Of a stretch of 64,000 bases of DNA, positions 1 through 9,367 are shown in pieces (positions within the stretch are counted from its first letter, which is position 1; the number at the start of each line of letters is the position of its first letter). The stretch comes from an uncultured Eubacterium sp. GTDB lineage: Bacteria > Bacillota > Clostridia > Lachnospirales > Lachnospiraceae. Location of the stretch: the NCBI GenBank assembly GCA_945939115.1, contig CAMEVC010000002.1, positions 154,134 through 218,133 of the forward strand, read 5' to 3'. The position numbers were made by a program, and so were the translations under genes. Below the pieces are notes generated by a model, which saw only the letters and a list, made by a program, of their open reading frames with translations, did no database searches and was not told the DNA's origin.

Positions 1-585
1 TTCTGTGTTAAGTTCGGCTTCAAATCCAATCTTATCTTTTGAGCTATCCGAATATCCACGCATATAAAGGTCAACTCTGTTGAAATACTGCATTGTATGC
101 TCAATAGGCTCCCCTGACTGTGTTTCAAATGAAATAGTCATTGGTGCACCATGTCCAACTGCCCAGCCGGACACTTTGGTCTTACACTGTTTTCCTTCAG
201 TATTAAGTTTTATGGCTTTATCTACATTATACTCAATGGCAGTATTAGCAATAATATTTCTGATGTTTCTTCTGTTCATATCAAGCAGTTCTTCATCTTT
301 TCCTGCATTTCTCACTCCAAGTTTTAATGTATTAATTCCATCACATCCATCAATGTCACTAACAAGATTAAAACCGAGTCTTTTTCCACTGCTCATATTA
401 TTCTGTTTAGCTATATCAAATCTGTCAATTCTGTCAAATTCTGATGGAACTTCTTTTCCATCAGCAACAAGATAAAACTGGTGGTCATCGATTTTACCAC
501 CAGTATACCAGCCTACAATATGCACATGAAGTTTATCATCATTTCTGCTCAGTTCTATATTATCTATATATCTGCTTCTATTCAT
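1..585 (-). CDS. N-terminal part of a probable glycosyltransferase-associated protein (runs off the window)
   Basis: The frame is open from an ATG preceded by AAAGGTGG to the window edge, giving 195 residues without a stop. The visible part has two similar modules: residues about 20-75 start GWYTGG and end RLGFNL, and residues about 140-192 start GWAVGHG and end KIGFEAEL. Such beta-rich repeats precede or follow GT-A domains in large clostridial glycosyltransferases; that assignment is inference, since no catalytic motif is in view. It is the last visible gene of the polysaccharide block, 24 bases after the ABC ATPase gene. Confidence 0.6.
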   Translation of the reverse strand, partial: MNRSRYIDNIELSRNDDKLHVHIVGWYTGGKIDDHQFYLVADGKEVPSEFDRIDRFDIAKQNNMSSGKRLGFNLVSDIDGCDGINTLKLGVRNAGKDEELLDMNRRNIRNIIANTAIEYNVDKAIKLNTEGKQCKTKVSGWAVGHGAPMTISFETQSGEPIEHTMQYFNRVDLYMRGYSDSSKDKIGFEAELNTE

Positions 586-609
586 AGCATTTCCACCTTT
601 TATAAATAA

Positions 610-1845
610 CTATCTTACATTTGAAACATCCCATTTATGAGGGATTAATGCCACACCCATATCTTCAAGATTAGATATTATCTCGAATTTAGCTGCATGC
701 TTTATATAGTCTTCTGGCAAACCTTCAGAATATTCTATGCTTATATCAAAATAATACTGTCCTTTTATAAGCGGAATATCTGAGAATGTTATACTGACTT
801 TTCCATCCTTATTCATGTTGAAATTGTCAAATTTATCTATTCTTGTATCTATACCATAAACATATACGCCATCAATTCTGTTTATCTTAACACCAATAAT
901 AGCATTCTCCACAGGTTTAATTACATGATAATCAAAATTAACAGTTATGCTGCTGCCACATTTGAACATTCCCTGCTCCTGACCATTGACATCTAGAAGC
1001 TTAATGTTACTACATCTGACATTACCCGTTCCAAATCTGTTTTCGTCCTCAAGCCCTGATTCAATCCTCTGTTGTCTTACTCTTGCTTTCTCTTCTTCAT
1101 CCATTCTCTCGTTATTCATGTAATCAAGATATTCAAGATGTACAGACTTAGGGTCACCTTCTTTTTCTATGTGTCCGTCTTTAATCCAGATAGAACGGTC
1201 GCATATCTGTTCAATCTGTCCAAGGGAATGTGAAACTATAACAATAGTTGTTCCCTGTCCTTTGATTTCTCTTATCTTATTGAAACATTTTGTCTGGAAG
1301 TTGGCATCACCAACAGCAAGAATTTCATCTACAAGAAGTATGTCCGCATCAACATTGATTGCAACAGAAAAAGCAAGTCTCATATACATACCTGATGAAT
1401 ATGTTCTTACCGGATTATCTATATACTGTCCCAACTCTGAGAAACTGATTATATCATCCATTCTTGCATCTATCTCTTTCTTAGATAATCCAAATATAGA
1501 CGCATTTGTATATATATTTTCCCTTCCTGTCATATCAGGATGGAACCCTGCTCCTAACTCTATAAGTGAGGAAACTCTTCCTCTCATTGTTATACTTCCA
1601 GAATCAGGGTATATTATCCTTGTAAGCATCTTTAATGTAGTACTTTTTCCGCATCCATTCTTTCCTACAAGACCTACTGCTTCTCCCTTTTTTATAGAAA
1701 AACTTACATTATCAAGAACAATCCTGTTCTCATATCTGTTTCTCTTCCAGAAGAGCATTTTTTCCTTTAATTCTTTTCCTTTGTCATAATAAACTTTGAA
1801 GCTTTTAGTAACATTTTTCACTTCAATTGCAATCTGATTATCCAT
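610..1845 (-). CDS. Polysaccharide/teichoic-acid ABC exporter ATPase, Wzt/TagH type
   Basis: Cytoplasmic ATPase of a polymer exporter, 411 residues. Walker A GKNGCGKST is at 61-69, the signature YSSGMYMRL at 149-157, Walker B ILLVDEIL at 169-176 and the H-loop histidine near 206. After the ATPase domain (about 1-245) a second domain (about 270-400) is rich in alternating beta pattern, like the glycan-recognition domain of Wzt. That domain normally decides which capped polymer is exported. It lies 21 bases after its permease gene, so the two form an exporter pair. TagH is the alternative name if the polymer is a teichoic acid. Confidence 0.9.
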   Translation of the reverse strand: MDNQIAIEVKNVTKSFKVYYDKGKELKEKMLFWKRNRYENRIVLDNVSFSIKKGEAVGLVGKNGCGKSTTLKMLTRIIYPDSGSITMRGRVSSLIELGAGFHPDMTGRENIYTNASIFGLSKKEIDARMDDIISFSELGQYIDNPVRTYSSGMYMRLAFSVAINVDADILLVDEILAVGDANFQTKCFNKIREIKGQGTTIVIVSHSLGQIEQICDRSIWIKDGHIEKEGDPKSVHLEYLDYMNNERMDEEEKARVRQQRIESGLEDENRFGTGNVRCSNIKLLDVNGQEQGMFKCGSSITVNFDYHVIKPVENAIIGVKINRIDGVYVYGIDTRIDKFDNFNMNKDGKVSITFSDIPLIKGQYYFDISIEYSEGLPEDYIKHAAKFEIISNLEDMGVALIPHKWDVSNVR

Positions 1846-1866
1846 GCCATGCTCTCTTTCTATCGC

Positions 1867-2658
1867 TTAAAATTCTTCAGCAAATCCCTTCTGAAGCTTT
1901 GTGAACAATAATTCTCCTATTACAATAAATACAAGTCCCATTACAAATGCAAGAATAAGGTCATTAAGTTCTGGAACAACTTTATAATATAATATCTGTC
2001 TGTATATCTTAACAATAGATGTCATTGGATTAAGATTAAACATTGTAATGAGCCACTTGCCAACATGAGCGTGTTCTACAACATCTACACCATACATGAC
2101 AGGTGTAAGATACTGTAATGCCATAACAAGAATTCCGAGTATATACTGCAAATCCCTTAAATACACTGTAATAGATGCTACTATAAGTCCTACACCAAGA
2201 CATAATATATACTCAACTATCATAACTACAGGCAGACACAAAAGTGCAACAGGATTAAATCCTCTTCCTGATATAATAAGAACAACAAATATAACAATAA
2301 ATGTAAGTAACATATTAACAAATCCACTTGTTATTGTTGCAATTGGAAGTACTTCTCTTGGGAAATATATTTTTTTAACCATTTCTTTTTCACGTAAAAC
2401 ACTGGTTGAACCATCCTGAACGCTTGATGCAAAAAACATCCATGGTACAAGAGCTACAAACAGGAAAATATAATACTGTTCATATTCCTGCTTCATAATA
2501 ATCGAAAAAACAAGTGTGAATACAACAAGCTGTAAAAGAGGATTCAAAAATGTCCAGAAAAATCCCAGAACAGAACCTTTATATCTTCCTCTTAAGTCTT
2601 TTCTCACAAGACTAATTATCATTTCCCTGTATTCATATATTTCCTTAATCTGTTTCAT
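1867..2658 (-). CDS. Polysaccharide/teichoic-acid ABC exporter permease, Wzm/TagG type (ABC-2)
   Basis: Membrane subunit of the exporter, 263 residues with about six hydrophobic segments, the usual size for Wzm/TagG. The N-terminal half carries the family pattern LVRKDLRGRYKGSVLGFFW near residues 17-35, an amphipathic cytoplasmic helix before the first membrane span. A GGAG ribosome site lies five bases before the ATG. With the downstream ATPase it should flip a lipid-linked polymer across the membrane in an ATP-dependent way. It follows the MBOAT gene closely, so acylation and export genes are probably co-transcribed. Confidence 0.9.
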   Translation of the reverse strand: MKQIKEIYEYREMIISLVRKDLRGRYKGSVLGFFWTFLNPLLQLVVFTLVFSIIMKQEYEQYYIFLFVALVPWMFFASSVQDGSTSVLREKEMVKKIYFPREVLPIATITSGFVNMLLTFIVIFVVLIISGRGFNPVALLCLPVVMIVEYILCLGVGLIVASITVYLRDLQYILGILVMALQYLTPVMYGVDVVEHAHVGKWLITMFNLNPMTSIVKIYRQILYYKVVPELNDLILAFVMGLVFIVIGELLFTKLQKGFAEEF

Positions 2659-2677
2659 AAATTCTCCATCATGCTAA

Positions 2678-4270
2678 CTAAAATGCAGCATACATAAATC
2701 CACTATTATCTGTTACATAACTAAGTATAATAATTGCCGCAAAGAATGCATAATATACTGCCCATCTTACTGGCAATGCCTTTGTTGCCAGAGACTCTCT
2801 TATATTAATACCCTTTTCCTTAATTATACTTACAATCAATACAACAATACAGCCTAAGCCTATTATTGTATAATCCATGCCTGTCAATCCGATTCTTGCA
2901 AATGAAGCAGCATTTACCTGCGCAAGATCCCAATTCACAATAAACATCTTGAGCGATGTTATGGCACTGTGCATACCCTCAATACTAACATCAAATATCC
3001 ATCCGATATTAACGAGTATAAATGTTCTTAAAATCTGGAAAGCTTTCCATATCTTAGTATCCGGATTAATATGAAATACTTTAAAGCCTTTCTTATATAC
3101 CGGTGTCAGAAGATTACTTGCTGCTATAATAACACCGTTATATATACCGTATGCTATATACCTTGCTTCTGAACCATGCCATACTCCGACAATAAAGAAT
3201 ATCAGAAGATTAGAAACGCATATTGGAAGCATCTTTCCAAGATGGTCACCAAGATGTTTCTTTCCCCATTTGGTAGCTTTATTAGCTCCTTTTGACAGTG
3301 AAAAAGGATAGAATATATAATCCTTCATCCATGTTCCCAGTGTAATATGCCATCTGCGCCAGAACTCTCCTATTGATTTAGAGAAATATGGCTGTCTGAA
3401 GTTCTCGTCCATCTTAACGCCAAATATCTGTGCAGAACCTATAACAATATCAATTCCACCAGAGAAATCCATATATAACTGAACTGAATACATAAGAAGC
3501 CCAAGAATACGCATCATACCGTGGAATCCATTGCATTCCGCAAATACCGCACTAACAAATACACCGGCCCTGTCAGCCATAAGAAGTTTCTTAAACAATC
3601 CCCATCCAATTCTCTGTAAACCAAACTGGACATTCTGTAAAGAATAATCATTACCTTCAAAAAGTGTAGGTGCAAGCCTGTTATATCTGCCTATAGGGCC
3701 CTGCATTATCTGTGGAAAAAATGATACAAATAATGCAAATTTGAATATATTCTTTTCACTTGCATATTTTCCCTGATACACATCAATTATATATGACATT
3801 GCCTGAAATGTAAAAAATGATATTCCTATTGGTGCAACAAAATCTATAACCGGAAGTTGTGCCCCGACATGCATATGTCTGAAAATACTGTTAAATCCTG
3901 CTAATGTAAAGCCACTGTATTTTAATACAGCAAGCATTCCAAAATTAAGAAGCAGAGCAAGTACCAGTACCCATCTTTTTTTCTTCTTAACTGAGTTCTT
4001 GAATTTTTTCTTCTCATCTCTTGCAAGCGTCTCTTTATTCTCTTTAAGATAAGCGTCCGCTTTTAACTGCATATTTTCAAGTACTCTTCCTAATATGTAT
4101 ACAGTTATTGTTGTAAAGAGCATAAAGACCATTCCTTTGATATGGAATGTCATGTAGTACATATAACTCATTATCAATAATATTGTCCATCTGTATTTCT
4201 TGGGCATAAGATAATATATAATTGCTCCCACTAACAAAAACGCAAAATATAATGTTGTTGTAAATGACAT
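2678..4270 (-). CDS. MBOAT-family O-acyltransferase (AlgI/DltB-like)
   Basis: Polytopic membrane acyltransferase of 530 residues. The MBOAT hallmarks are the FWRRWH block at 303-308 and the catalytic-type histidine in GVWHGS (H365). A basic cytoplasmic stretch (about 70-100) separates the first membrane spans from the rest. AlgI and DltB relatives pass an acyl group, usually acetyl, to a carrier or directly to an extracellular glycan. The SGNH-like gene immediately upstream in the operon is the expected partner, as AlgJ/AlgX or DltD are elsewhere. No DltA or DltC gene is nearby, so O-acetylation of the exported polymer is likelier than D-alanylation. Confidence 0.88.
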   Translation of the reverse strand: MSFTTTLYFAFLLVGAIIYYLMPKKYRWTILLIMSYMYYMTFHIKGMVFMLFTTITVYILGRVLENMQLKADAYLKENKETLARDEKKKFKNSVKKKKRWVLVLALLLNFGMLAVLKYSGFTLAGFNSIFRHMHVGAQLPVIDFVAPIGISFFTFQAMSYIIDVYQGKYASEKNIFKFALFVSFFPQIMQGPIGRYNRLAPTLFEGNDYSLQNVQFGLQRIGWGLFKKLLMADRAGVFVSAVFAECNGFHGMMRILGLLMYSVQLYMDFSGGIDIVIGSAQIFGVKMDENFRQPYFSKSIGEFWRRWHITLGTWMKDYIFYPFSLSKGANKATKWGKKHLGDHLGKMLPICVSNLLIFFIVGVWHGSEARYIAYGIYNGVIIAASNLLTPVYKKGFKVFHINPDTKIWKAFQILRTFILVNIGWIFDVSIEGMHSAITSLKMFIVNWDLAQVNAASFARIGLTGMDYTIIGLGCIVVLIVSIIKEKGINIRESLATKALPVRWAVYYAFFAAIIILSYVTDNSGFMYAAF

Positions 4271-4274
4271 TTTT

Positions 4275-5339
4275 TTACTCCTCTATGCTTTGGTACATCT
4301 GTTCATATGAATCATAAAAATATCTGCTCTCATCAATTGTTCCATTTGAATCATCATATAATACATTTGATAATACTTCTGAATATCTGTATGCGAGTTC
4401 TCCTCCCATATGACCTTCCTTATCAATATAATCCTTATCATTTCTTGGAAGTACATCAAATCTGGCTCTGTTAAAGTCATAATACTTTACATTAAGTTCA
4501 TCAAAAAGTGTTGTGAGCTTCCTGTATGCTTCATCAACTCCCAATCGTTTCATGCTACTTGGTGTAATAGGCGATGTTACACAGACAAGTTCTATATTAT
4601 TCTTATTGCAGTATTCTACAAGTTTTCTGAAATATTTCTCAGGATATGGGTTGACATCCTGTTTTTCTATACCAATCTGTGACTTAACATAGTCCTCCCC
4701 AACCGGATTTCCCTCTGGCAATGGCAGTGCAAAGAAACCTTCTCCCGTGTAATCGCCTCCTGCATCTGAATTATCCAGAGAATATATATCAGCTTTTTTG
4801 TACCCTTCCGATGTTTTCTGCTTTATATTGGCTTTAATATCATCAAATGTGTACTCATAAACAAACTTCTTCGTAAATGAATTTCTAAAATCCATACTGT
4901 CCATATTCTCAGCCATATACTTCCACTTTACTGGAGATTTCCAGCTATACTGGGCATAAAGAAACGGTTCTGCAAAGCAGCCCTCTCCAAGATTTCCGTA
5001 CCAGTAATTATAATCAATGTCAAGAACAACCTTTTTTACATTATTATGGTTTTCCAGTTCCTGTAAAAGATAATATGAATCCTTTATTGTTTCTCCTGGT
5101 ATCGCCATATTTAATGTATTGACGCCAGACTTTTCCTCCAGCTTTACTGGATCAATAGCACATCTTGCATGTGAAGCTCCCAGCACAAACTCCTGATAAT
5201 CTTCTTTACCTGAATCAGCCTGTCTTAATATGTAATTAATATATCCTGTTTTTGCAAATAAAAAATCAGACAAACCTATTATCACCGCCATACCGGCAAT
5301 AAATATCAGACATTTTATATATGGTCTGAATTTTCTCAT
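4275..5339 (-). CDS. Membrane-anchored SGNH/DltD-like acyl-handling protein
   Basis: 354 residues with one N-terminal membrane segment (about 9-29) and an extracellular domain. The nucleophile block reads LGASHARC near residues 53-60, and a late block DKEGHMGG around 306-313 could supply the Asp and His of an SGNH triad. These match the AlgX/DltD-like partners of MBOAT proteins, which place the acyl group on the glycan outside the cell. The gene ends four bases before the MBOAT start codon, and its end carries the MBOAT ribosome site GAGGAG. The substrate cannot be read from the sequence. Confidence 0.75.
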   Translation of the reverse strand: MRKFRPYIKCLIFIAGMAVIIGLSDFLFAKTGYINYILRQADSGKEDYQEFVLGASHARCAIDPVKLEEKSGVNTLNMAIPGETIKDSYYLLQELENHNNVKKVVLDIDYNYWYGNLGEGCFAEPFLYAQYSWKSPVKWKYMAENMDSMDFRNSFTKKFVYEYTFDDIKANIKQKTSEGYKKADIYSLDNSDAGGDYTGEGFFALPLPEGNPVGEDYVKSQIGIEKQDVNPYPEKYFRKLVEYCNKNNIELVCVTSPITPSSMKRLGVDEAYRKLTTLFDELNVKYYDFNRARFDVLPRNDKDYIDKEGHMGGELAYRYSEVLSNVLYDDSNGTIDESRYFYDSYEQMYQSIEE

Positions 5340-5350
5340 TTTTTCCTCCC

Positions 5351-6253
5351 TTATTTCAAAAATCCAAAATCATACTTTTTAGTTGGATTTCCAAATACTG
5401 TTATACCATCTTTAACATTAGTAATAACGGCTGCGCCCATACCAACCGTTGCATTCTCGCCTATTGTAAGTCTCTGCTTTATTGTCGCATTCATTGCTAT
5501 ATATGCTCCCTGTTTTATTTCAACAAATCCTGCAATTGTTGCTCCAGCTGTCGCCTTTACATGTTCGTGTATCAGGCAGTCATGTCCAATGGCAACATTA
5601 GCATCTAATTTTACATAATCATTAATTCTTGTATTCCTGTTGAATCCCCGTTCAATGACTGTACCTGCCCCCATACACACATTATTGCCAATAATTACTT
5701 TACCGAATGATGGAATCCTGAATTCATTATTATTCTCATCCTCGGCAATAAAAAAGCAGTCTGTTCCTATTGTTACTCTTTCAAAACACTCAAAGTTATC
5801 ACCTATAATGGCATTTCTTATAACTGTTCCTGACTTGATATAACAATTATTTCCTATTACAACATCATGGTCTATAAAACATCCTGCTTCAATAATTGTA
5901 TCAGCACCTATTTTAACACCTTCGCCCTTATAATAGCCTTCCTGCGTTAAAATGTGCTTTCTTTTTTTATTCTTTTCTTTTTCTTCTTTATCTATCGTAA
6001 TCGCAAGCTTTGCATACTCTCTTTGTGGATCATCGGAAAACATAAAACAATTATCTTCCATAAGATTCTCATCAATTTCCATTCCATTTTCCACAAAAAC
6101 CAAGCAATTCTTATGTCCCTCCATATTAGGAAGAAGCCTTTTCACTTTATGAGTCATAAAAAGCATCGTTCCATCTACCGGCTCTCCAATAAACGAAGCC
6201 CCTGTTATCTCAAAATCATATTTATCATTAATCAATTTAATATTATAGTGCAT
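5351..6253 (-). CDS. LpxD-like left-handed beta-helix acyltransferase
   Basis: About 300 residues. The C-terminal two thirds consist of hexapeptide repeats (about 110-290), with a catalytic-type histidine in AIGHDCLIHEH. The N-terminal third (about 15-95) resembles the uridine-binding domain of LpxD, with GASFIGEPVDG early on. LpxD N-acylates a UDP-amino sugar in Gram-negative bacteria; here the substrate is more likely an amino sugar of this glycan, since no lipid A genes are seen. A GTG nine bases upstream is also in frame, but AGGTG sits six bases before this ATG. It is a candidate for the missing acetyl or acyl step of the FdtA/FdtB pathway. Confidence 0.72.
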   Translation of the reverse strand: MHYNIKLINDKYDFEITGASFIGEPVDGTMLFMTHKVKRLLPNMEGHKNCLVFVENGMEIDENLMEDNCFMFSDDPQREYAKLAITIDKEEKEKNKKRKHILTQEGYYKGEGVKIGADTIIEAGCFIDHDVVIGNNCYIKSGTVIRNAIIGDNFECFERVTIGTDCFFIAEDENNNEFRIPSFGKVIIGNNVCMGAGTVIERGFNRNTRINDYVKLDANVAIGHDCLIHEHVKATAGATIAGFVEIKQGAYIAMNATIKQRLTIGENATVGMGAAVITNVKDGITVFGNPTKKYDFGFLK

Positions 6254-6276
6254 TAGTTTCACCTGTATTTTCCAGA

Positions 6277-7329
6277 CTAGTTTCCAAGTGTCTTTAATAT
6301 TTCAACAGTTCTGGTAAGCCCTTTTTTCATTGTATACTGTGCTTTCCAGCCTGCATTTTGCAATTTAGACGAATCCATTACAGCCTTAGTTGCTTTTGAA
6401 TATCCAGCCTTTTCCACTTCATCCGGAAGTTCAAATACCACTTTCTTTCCTGCATAATCAGCTATTATTCCTGCTAAATCCCTTAATGATATGTCCGACT
6501 CTGAATCTGCTATGTTATACGCTTCGCCACACTTTCCCTCTAAAAGACACATAATGAGTGCTGACACCGCATCAGCCACATAAGTATATGAATAAAATTG
6601 TGTCCCCTCTGACTTAAGAACAATATCATTTCCTTCAACACCATTCTTTATAAACTGCGAAATAGCCTTGCTGTCTGACTGTAACATTGTTGGTCCATAT
6701 GTTCTTGCAAGTCTTGGAATAACAATATCCATATCCTTCTGTTTAATATATGCCTGACATAATGCCTCTCCCGCTCTCTTGCCTTCAGGATAACCGGCAC
6801 GCATAGTATTACAGTTAATATATCCACAATAATCTTCTGTGAACTTATCAACATCTCCTCTGTTCTCTCCATATATCTCTACTGATGATGCAAAAACGAA
6901 TCTTTCTACATTATGTGATGCTGCAAACTTAAGAAGATTATTAGTTCCCATAATATTCGCTGTTATTGTTCCAATCGGATCTGTCGCATATGCCTTAGGA
7001 TGAGTATTACTTGCAAGGTGAATCACATAATCAACTTTTTGCTCAAGATTTATCTCATCCTCATTAATATCTGTCTTGTAAAAGATAAAATTGTTATTAT
7101 CCCAATAACTTTCAAATCTTTTTCTTGCTTTCTCTTCATTTCTTCCAAGTGCTATGATTTTACAGTTAAGATCTTTTCTTGACATAATTACATCTATCAG
7201 AAAACTTCCTATCATGCCGGTAGCCCCAGATATCATAAATGTCTTGTTTTTCAGCTTTGTCCATTCATAATTCAGGCTGGCAATTTTGCTTATGTCCTCC
7301 TGATATAAATCATTCTCTAATAACAACAT
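6277..7329 (-). CDS. NAD-dependent epimerase/dehydratase (extended SDR)
   Basis: Soluble 350-residue extended short-chain dehydrogenase. The nucleotide-binding loop GATGMIG is at 35-41, and the catalytic YxxxK is YPEGK at 180-184 after the serine-rich FASSVEIYG. Relatives are nucleotide-sugar epimerases, dehydratases and decarboxylases. It lies 18 bases after an IspD/TarI-like cytidylyltransferase gene, so it may modify a CDP-linked product. In known CDP-ribitol systems the partner reductase is a different, shorter SDR or an MDR (TarJ), so the exact reaction is open. Confidence 0.82.
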   Translation of the reverse strand: MLLLENDLYQEDISKIASLNYEWTKLKNKTFMISGATGMIGSFLIDVIMSRKDLNCKIIALGRNEEKARKRFESYWDNNNFIFYKTDINEDEINLEQKVDYVIHLASNTHPKAYATDPIGTITANIMGTNNLLKFAASHNVERFVFASSVEIYGENRGDVDKFTEDYCGYINCNTMRAGYPEGKRAGEALCQAYIKQKDMDIVIPRLARTYGPTMLQSDSKAISQFIKNGVEGNDIVLKSEGTQFYSYTYVADAVSALIMCLLEGKCGEAYNIADSESDISLRDLAGIIADYAGKKVVFELPDEVEKAGYSKATKAVMDSSKLQNAGWKAQYTMKKGLTRTVEILKTLGN

Positions 7330-7347
7330 ATCTTCACCTTTTCTTTC

Positions 7348-8067
7348 CTACTTCAGCCAATTATCTCTGTCTGTATTAAGGTATGCCTTAAACATTTCAA
7401 GGTCATCCTTAGTTGTAAGTTTAATATTCTTATCTGAACCCGCTGCAAAATACAATCTTTCTCCAAGTTCTACCATCATTGTATTAGTATATGATGAACC
7501 ATAGATTCCTATTTCTTTCTCAAATGCTTCATTATATGCCCAGAGTAACTTTCCAAACTTGTATGCCTGTGGTGTTGATACTCTTCTTAATGTTTCTCTT
7601 GGAATATACCTAACTGTTGATATCTCATCATCCTTAACAAATATCTGCTCATTATATGGCATTGATGTTACCGCATTTCCATACTGGTTACACTTGATAA
7701 TTACATCTGAGAGTACACTTGCATCAACAAGTGGTCTAATTCCATCATGAATAATAATGTTATCATCATCATTACATTTACCCTGAAGATTCTTTACACC
7801 ATTATATATTGATTCCTGACCTGTACTGCCGCCTGATACAATCCATTTAAGCTTAGTGATATTAAACTGCTTCGCATATGCACGAAGAATATCATGCCAT
7901 CCATCTATACATACTACCTCTATTGCATCTATTTCCGGATGCTTCTGAAATCCCTCTAAAGTATATATAAGTACTGGTTTGTCATAAACATTAATAAACT
8001 GCTTTGGTATATCCTGTCCCATTCTGTGTCCTGAGCCACCAGCAATAATAACCGCTATATTAGACAT
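7348..8067 (-). CDS. IspD/TarI-family cytidylyltransferase
   Basis: 239 residues with the CTP-binding loop IAGGSGHRMGQDIPKQF at about 8-24, the usual size of IspD/TarI. The family makes CDP-methylerythritol (IspD) or CDP-ribitol (TarI). The position between an SDR and a CDP-glycerol/ribitol-transferase-like gene favours a role in activating a polyol phosphate for a teichoic-acid-like polymer rather than isoprenoid synthesis. AGGAGG stands eight bases before the ATG. Confidence 0.85.
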   Translation of the reverse strand: MSNIAVIIAGGSGHRMGQDIPKQFINVYDKPVLIYTLEGFQKHPEIDAIEVVCIDGWHDILRAYAKQFNITKLKWIVSGGSTGQESIYNGVKNLQGKCNDDDNIIIHDGIRPLVDASVLSDVIIKCNQYGNAVTSMPYNEQIFVKDDEISTVRYIPRETLRRVSTPQAYKFGKLLWAYNEAFEKEIGIYGSSYTNTMMVELGERLYFAAGSDKNIKLTTKDDLEMFKAYLNTDRDNWLK

Positions 8068-8078
8068 ATTAAATCCTC

Positions 8079-9344
8079 CTAATTATTGTAATCTTCATAA
8101 ATTGCATCAGCAAATCTCTTAGATATATTCTTATAATCCCCGACAAACTGTTCCACTTTCTTTTGTCTGGCTTCTTTTAATTCATCCTGACCATTTTTAA
8201 GTCTGTCTAATATCTGGCACACTTCATCCCAGTTATTGGCAACATAATTAACCGACAGAATATCCTTAAAAAATGGATTAATCTTCATACCGGTAGGGCA
8301 ATAAACTATTGGTTTACCCGTAAGATAATATTCCATAATTACACTTGAAAAATCTGTAACAAGCACATCTGATGACCAGAATTTATCCGCATATTCTTTA
8401 CCCGTATCATATAAGAATCTGCTATCTTCTGAAAAAAACTTAAGATATTCCTTAACCTCATCTTCTGTCATTCGTCCAACTTCTAATGAATGTGGAAATA
8501 ACATTGGATGTGGCCTGAAGATAAGTGATGTATCTTCGTTATTCTTAATATAATCAATCATATTATCTTTAAATCTGAAGTAATTACTTCCGCCTACTTC
8601 AACATCCTCTGACCATCTCGGAGTCCACATTACTTTATAATGGTTATCTTCTTTCGCATTTTCCTGCTGTGACATAAAATCCTGAAAAGCCGGATAGCCC
8701 AGATTTAAAGATTTTCTATAACCTTTTTTATGAGAATGTTTGAATCTGTCAATGTTTTTCTTCTGATATATCTCATTCTCTGCAAAGAAAAGGTGTATAT
8801 TCCTAAAGAATATCTTTGCCATTGAAAGATTTGCCATATCAGTGAAATTATATCCATAATTCAGATAACATGTTCTGGCGTACTTTACAACATTTGCACT
8901 TCTGTATTGAACTGGAAGATATGTATCATACGGTCTCTGATAAAAAACATAATCCGGCTTAAGCTGTGTTAAATCATACCAGCCGTTTTCTGTTTTAGCA
9001 TCAATAACCTGTGCATCCGGATACATTTTCCTGATGTCACCATAATTATCTTCTCCTGACTGCGTTACATCATCTGGTATTGCAAGCAGCCATGTTGAAA
9101 ATCTTTCATCCCTGCTTAACTGTGCATAAACACTTTTTAACTTATTCCATATTGTCAGGTCCTGAACAAGAAATACCATTGTAATTTTAGACTGCTTAGG
9201 TGACTTTTTGCTGCACATTTTCTTAATACGGAAATATGCCATCAGATTTCCAATTGGGAATCCGTTCCTGTACATCTGCCCTAATGCCCTGACAAATGCT
9301 AATCCAGAACATTTATGATATATTTTCAACAATAATTGATACAT
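8079..9344 (-). CDS. CDP-glycerol/ribitol glycerophosphotransferase family (TagF/TarF-like)
   Basis: 421 residues. The C-terminal domain has the family blocks MWTPRW (239-244), FRPHP (276-280) and DVLVTDFSSVIMEY (326-339). The last two are the conserved HP and D-SS-ME elements that bind the CDP-polyol donor. These membrane-associated enzymes transfer polyol phosphate from CDP-glycerol or CDP-ribitol to a lipid-linked glycan. It lies directly upstream in the transcript of the cytidylyltransferase and SDR, so the three probably form a phosphopolyol branch of the pathway. Confidence 0.85.
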   Translation of the reverse strand: MYQLLLKIYHKCSGLAFVRALGQMYRNGFPIGNLMAYFRIKKMCSKKSPKQSKITMVFLVQDLTIWNKLKSVYAQLSRDERFSTWLLAIPDDVTQSGEDNYGDIRKMYPDAQVIDAKTENGWYDLTQLKPDYVFYQRPYDTYLPVQYRSANVVKYARTCYLNYGYNFTDMANLSMAKIFFRNIHLFFAENEIYQKKNIDRFKHSHKKGYRKSLNLGYPAFQDFMSQQENAKEDNHYKVMWTPRWSEDVEVGGSNYFRFKDNMIDYIKNNEDTSLIFRPHPMLFPHSLEVGRMTEDEVKEYLKFFSEDSRFLYDTGKEYADKFWSSDVLVTDFSSVIMEYYLTGKPIVYCPTGMKINPFFKDILSVNYVANNWDEVCQILDRLKNGQDELKEARQKKVEQFVGDYKNISKRFADAIYEDYNN

Positions 9345-9367
9345 GTGTCCCTCCAGTTAAGATGAAA

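Noticed and set aside
80..475. Plus-strand open frame of 131 codons
   Set aside because: It is antisense to the partial glycosyltransferase-type gene, has no ribosome site and is Ser/Leu-rich as shadows of AT-rich genes are.
1169..1789. Plus-strand open frame of 206 codons
   Set aside because: It lies wholly antisense to the Wzt-like ATPase gene, whose motifs are unambiguous.
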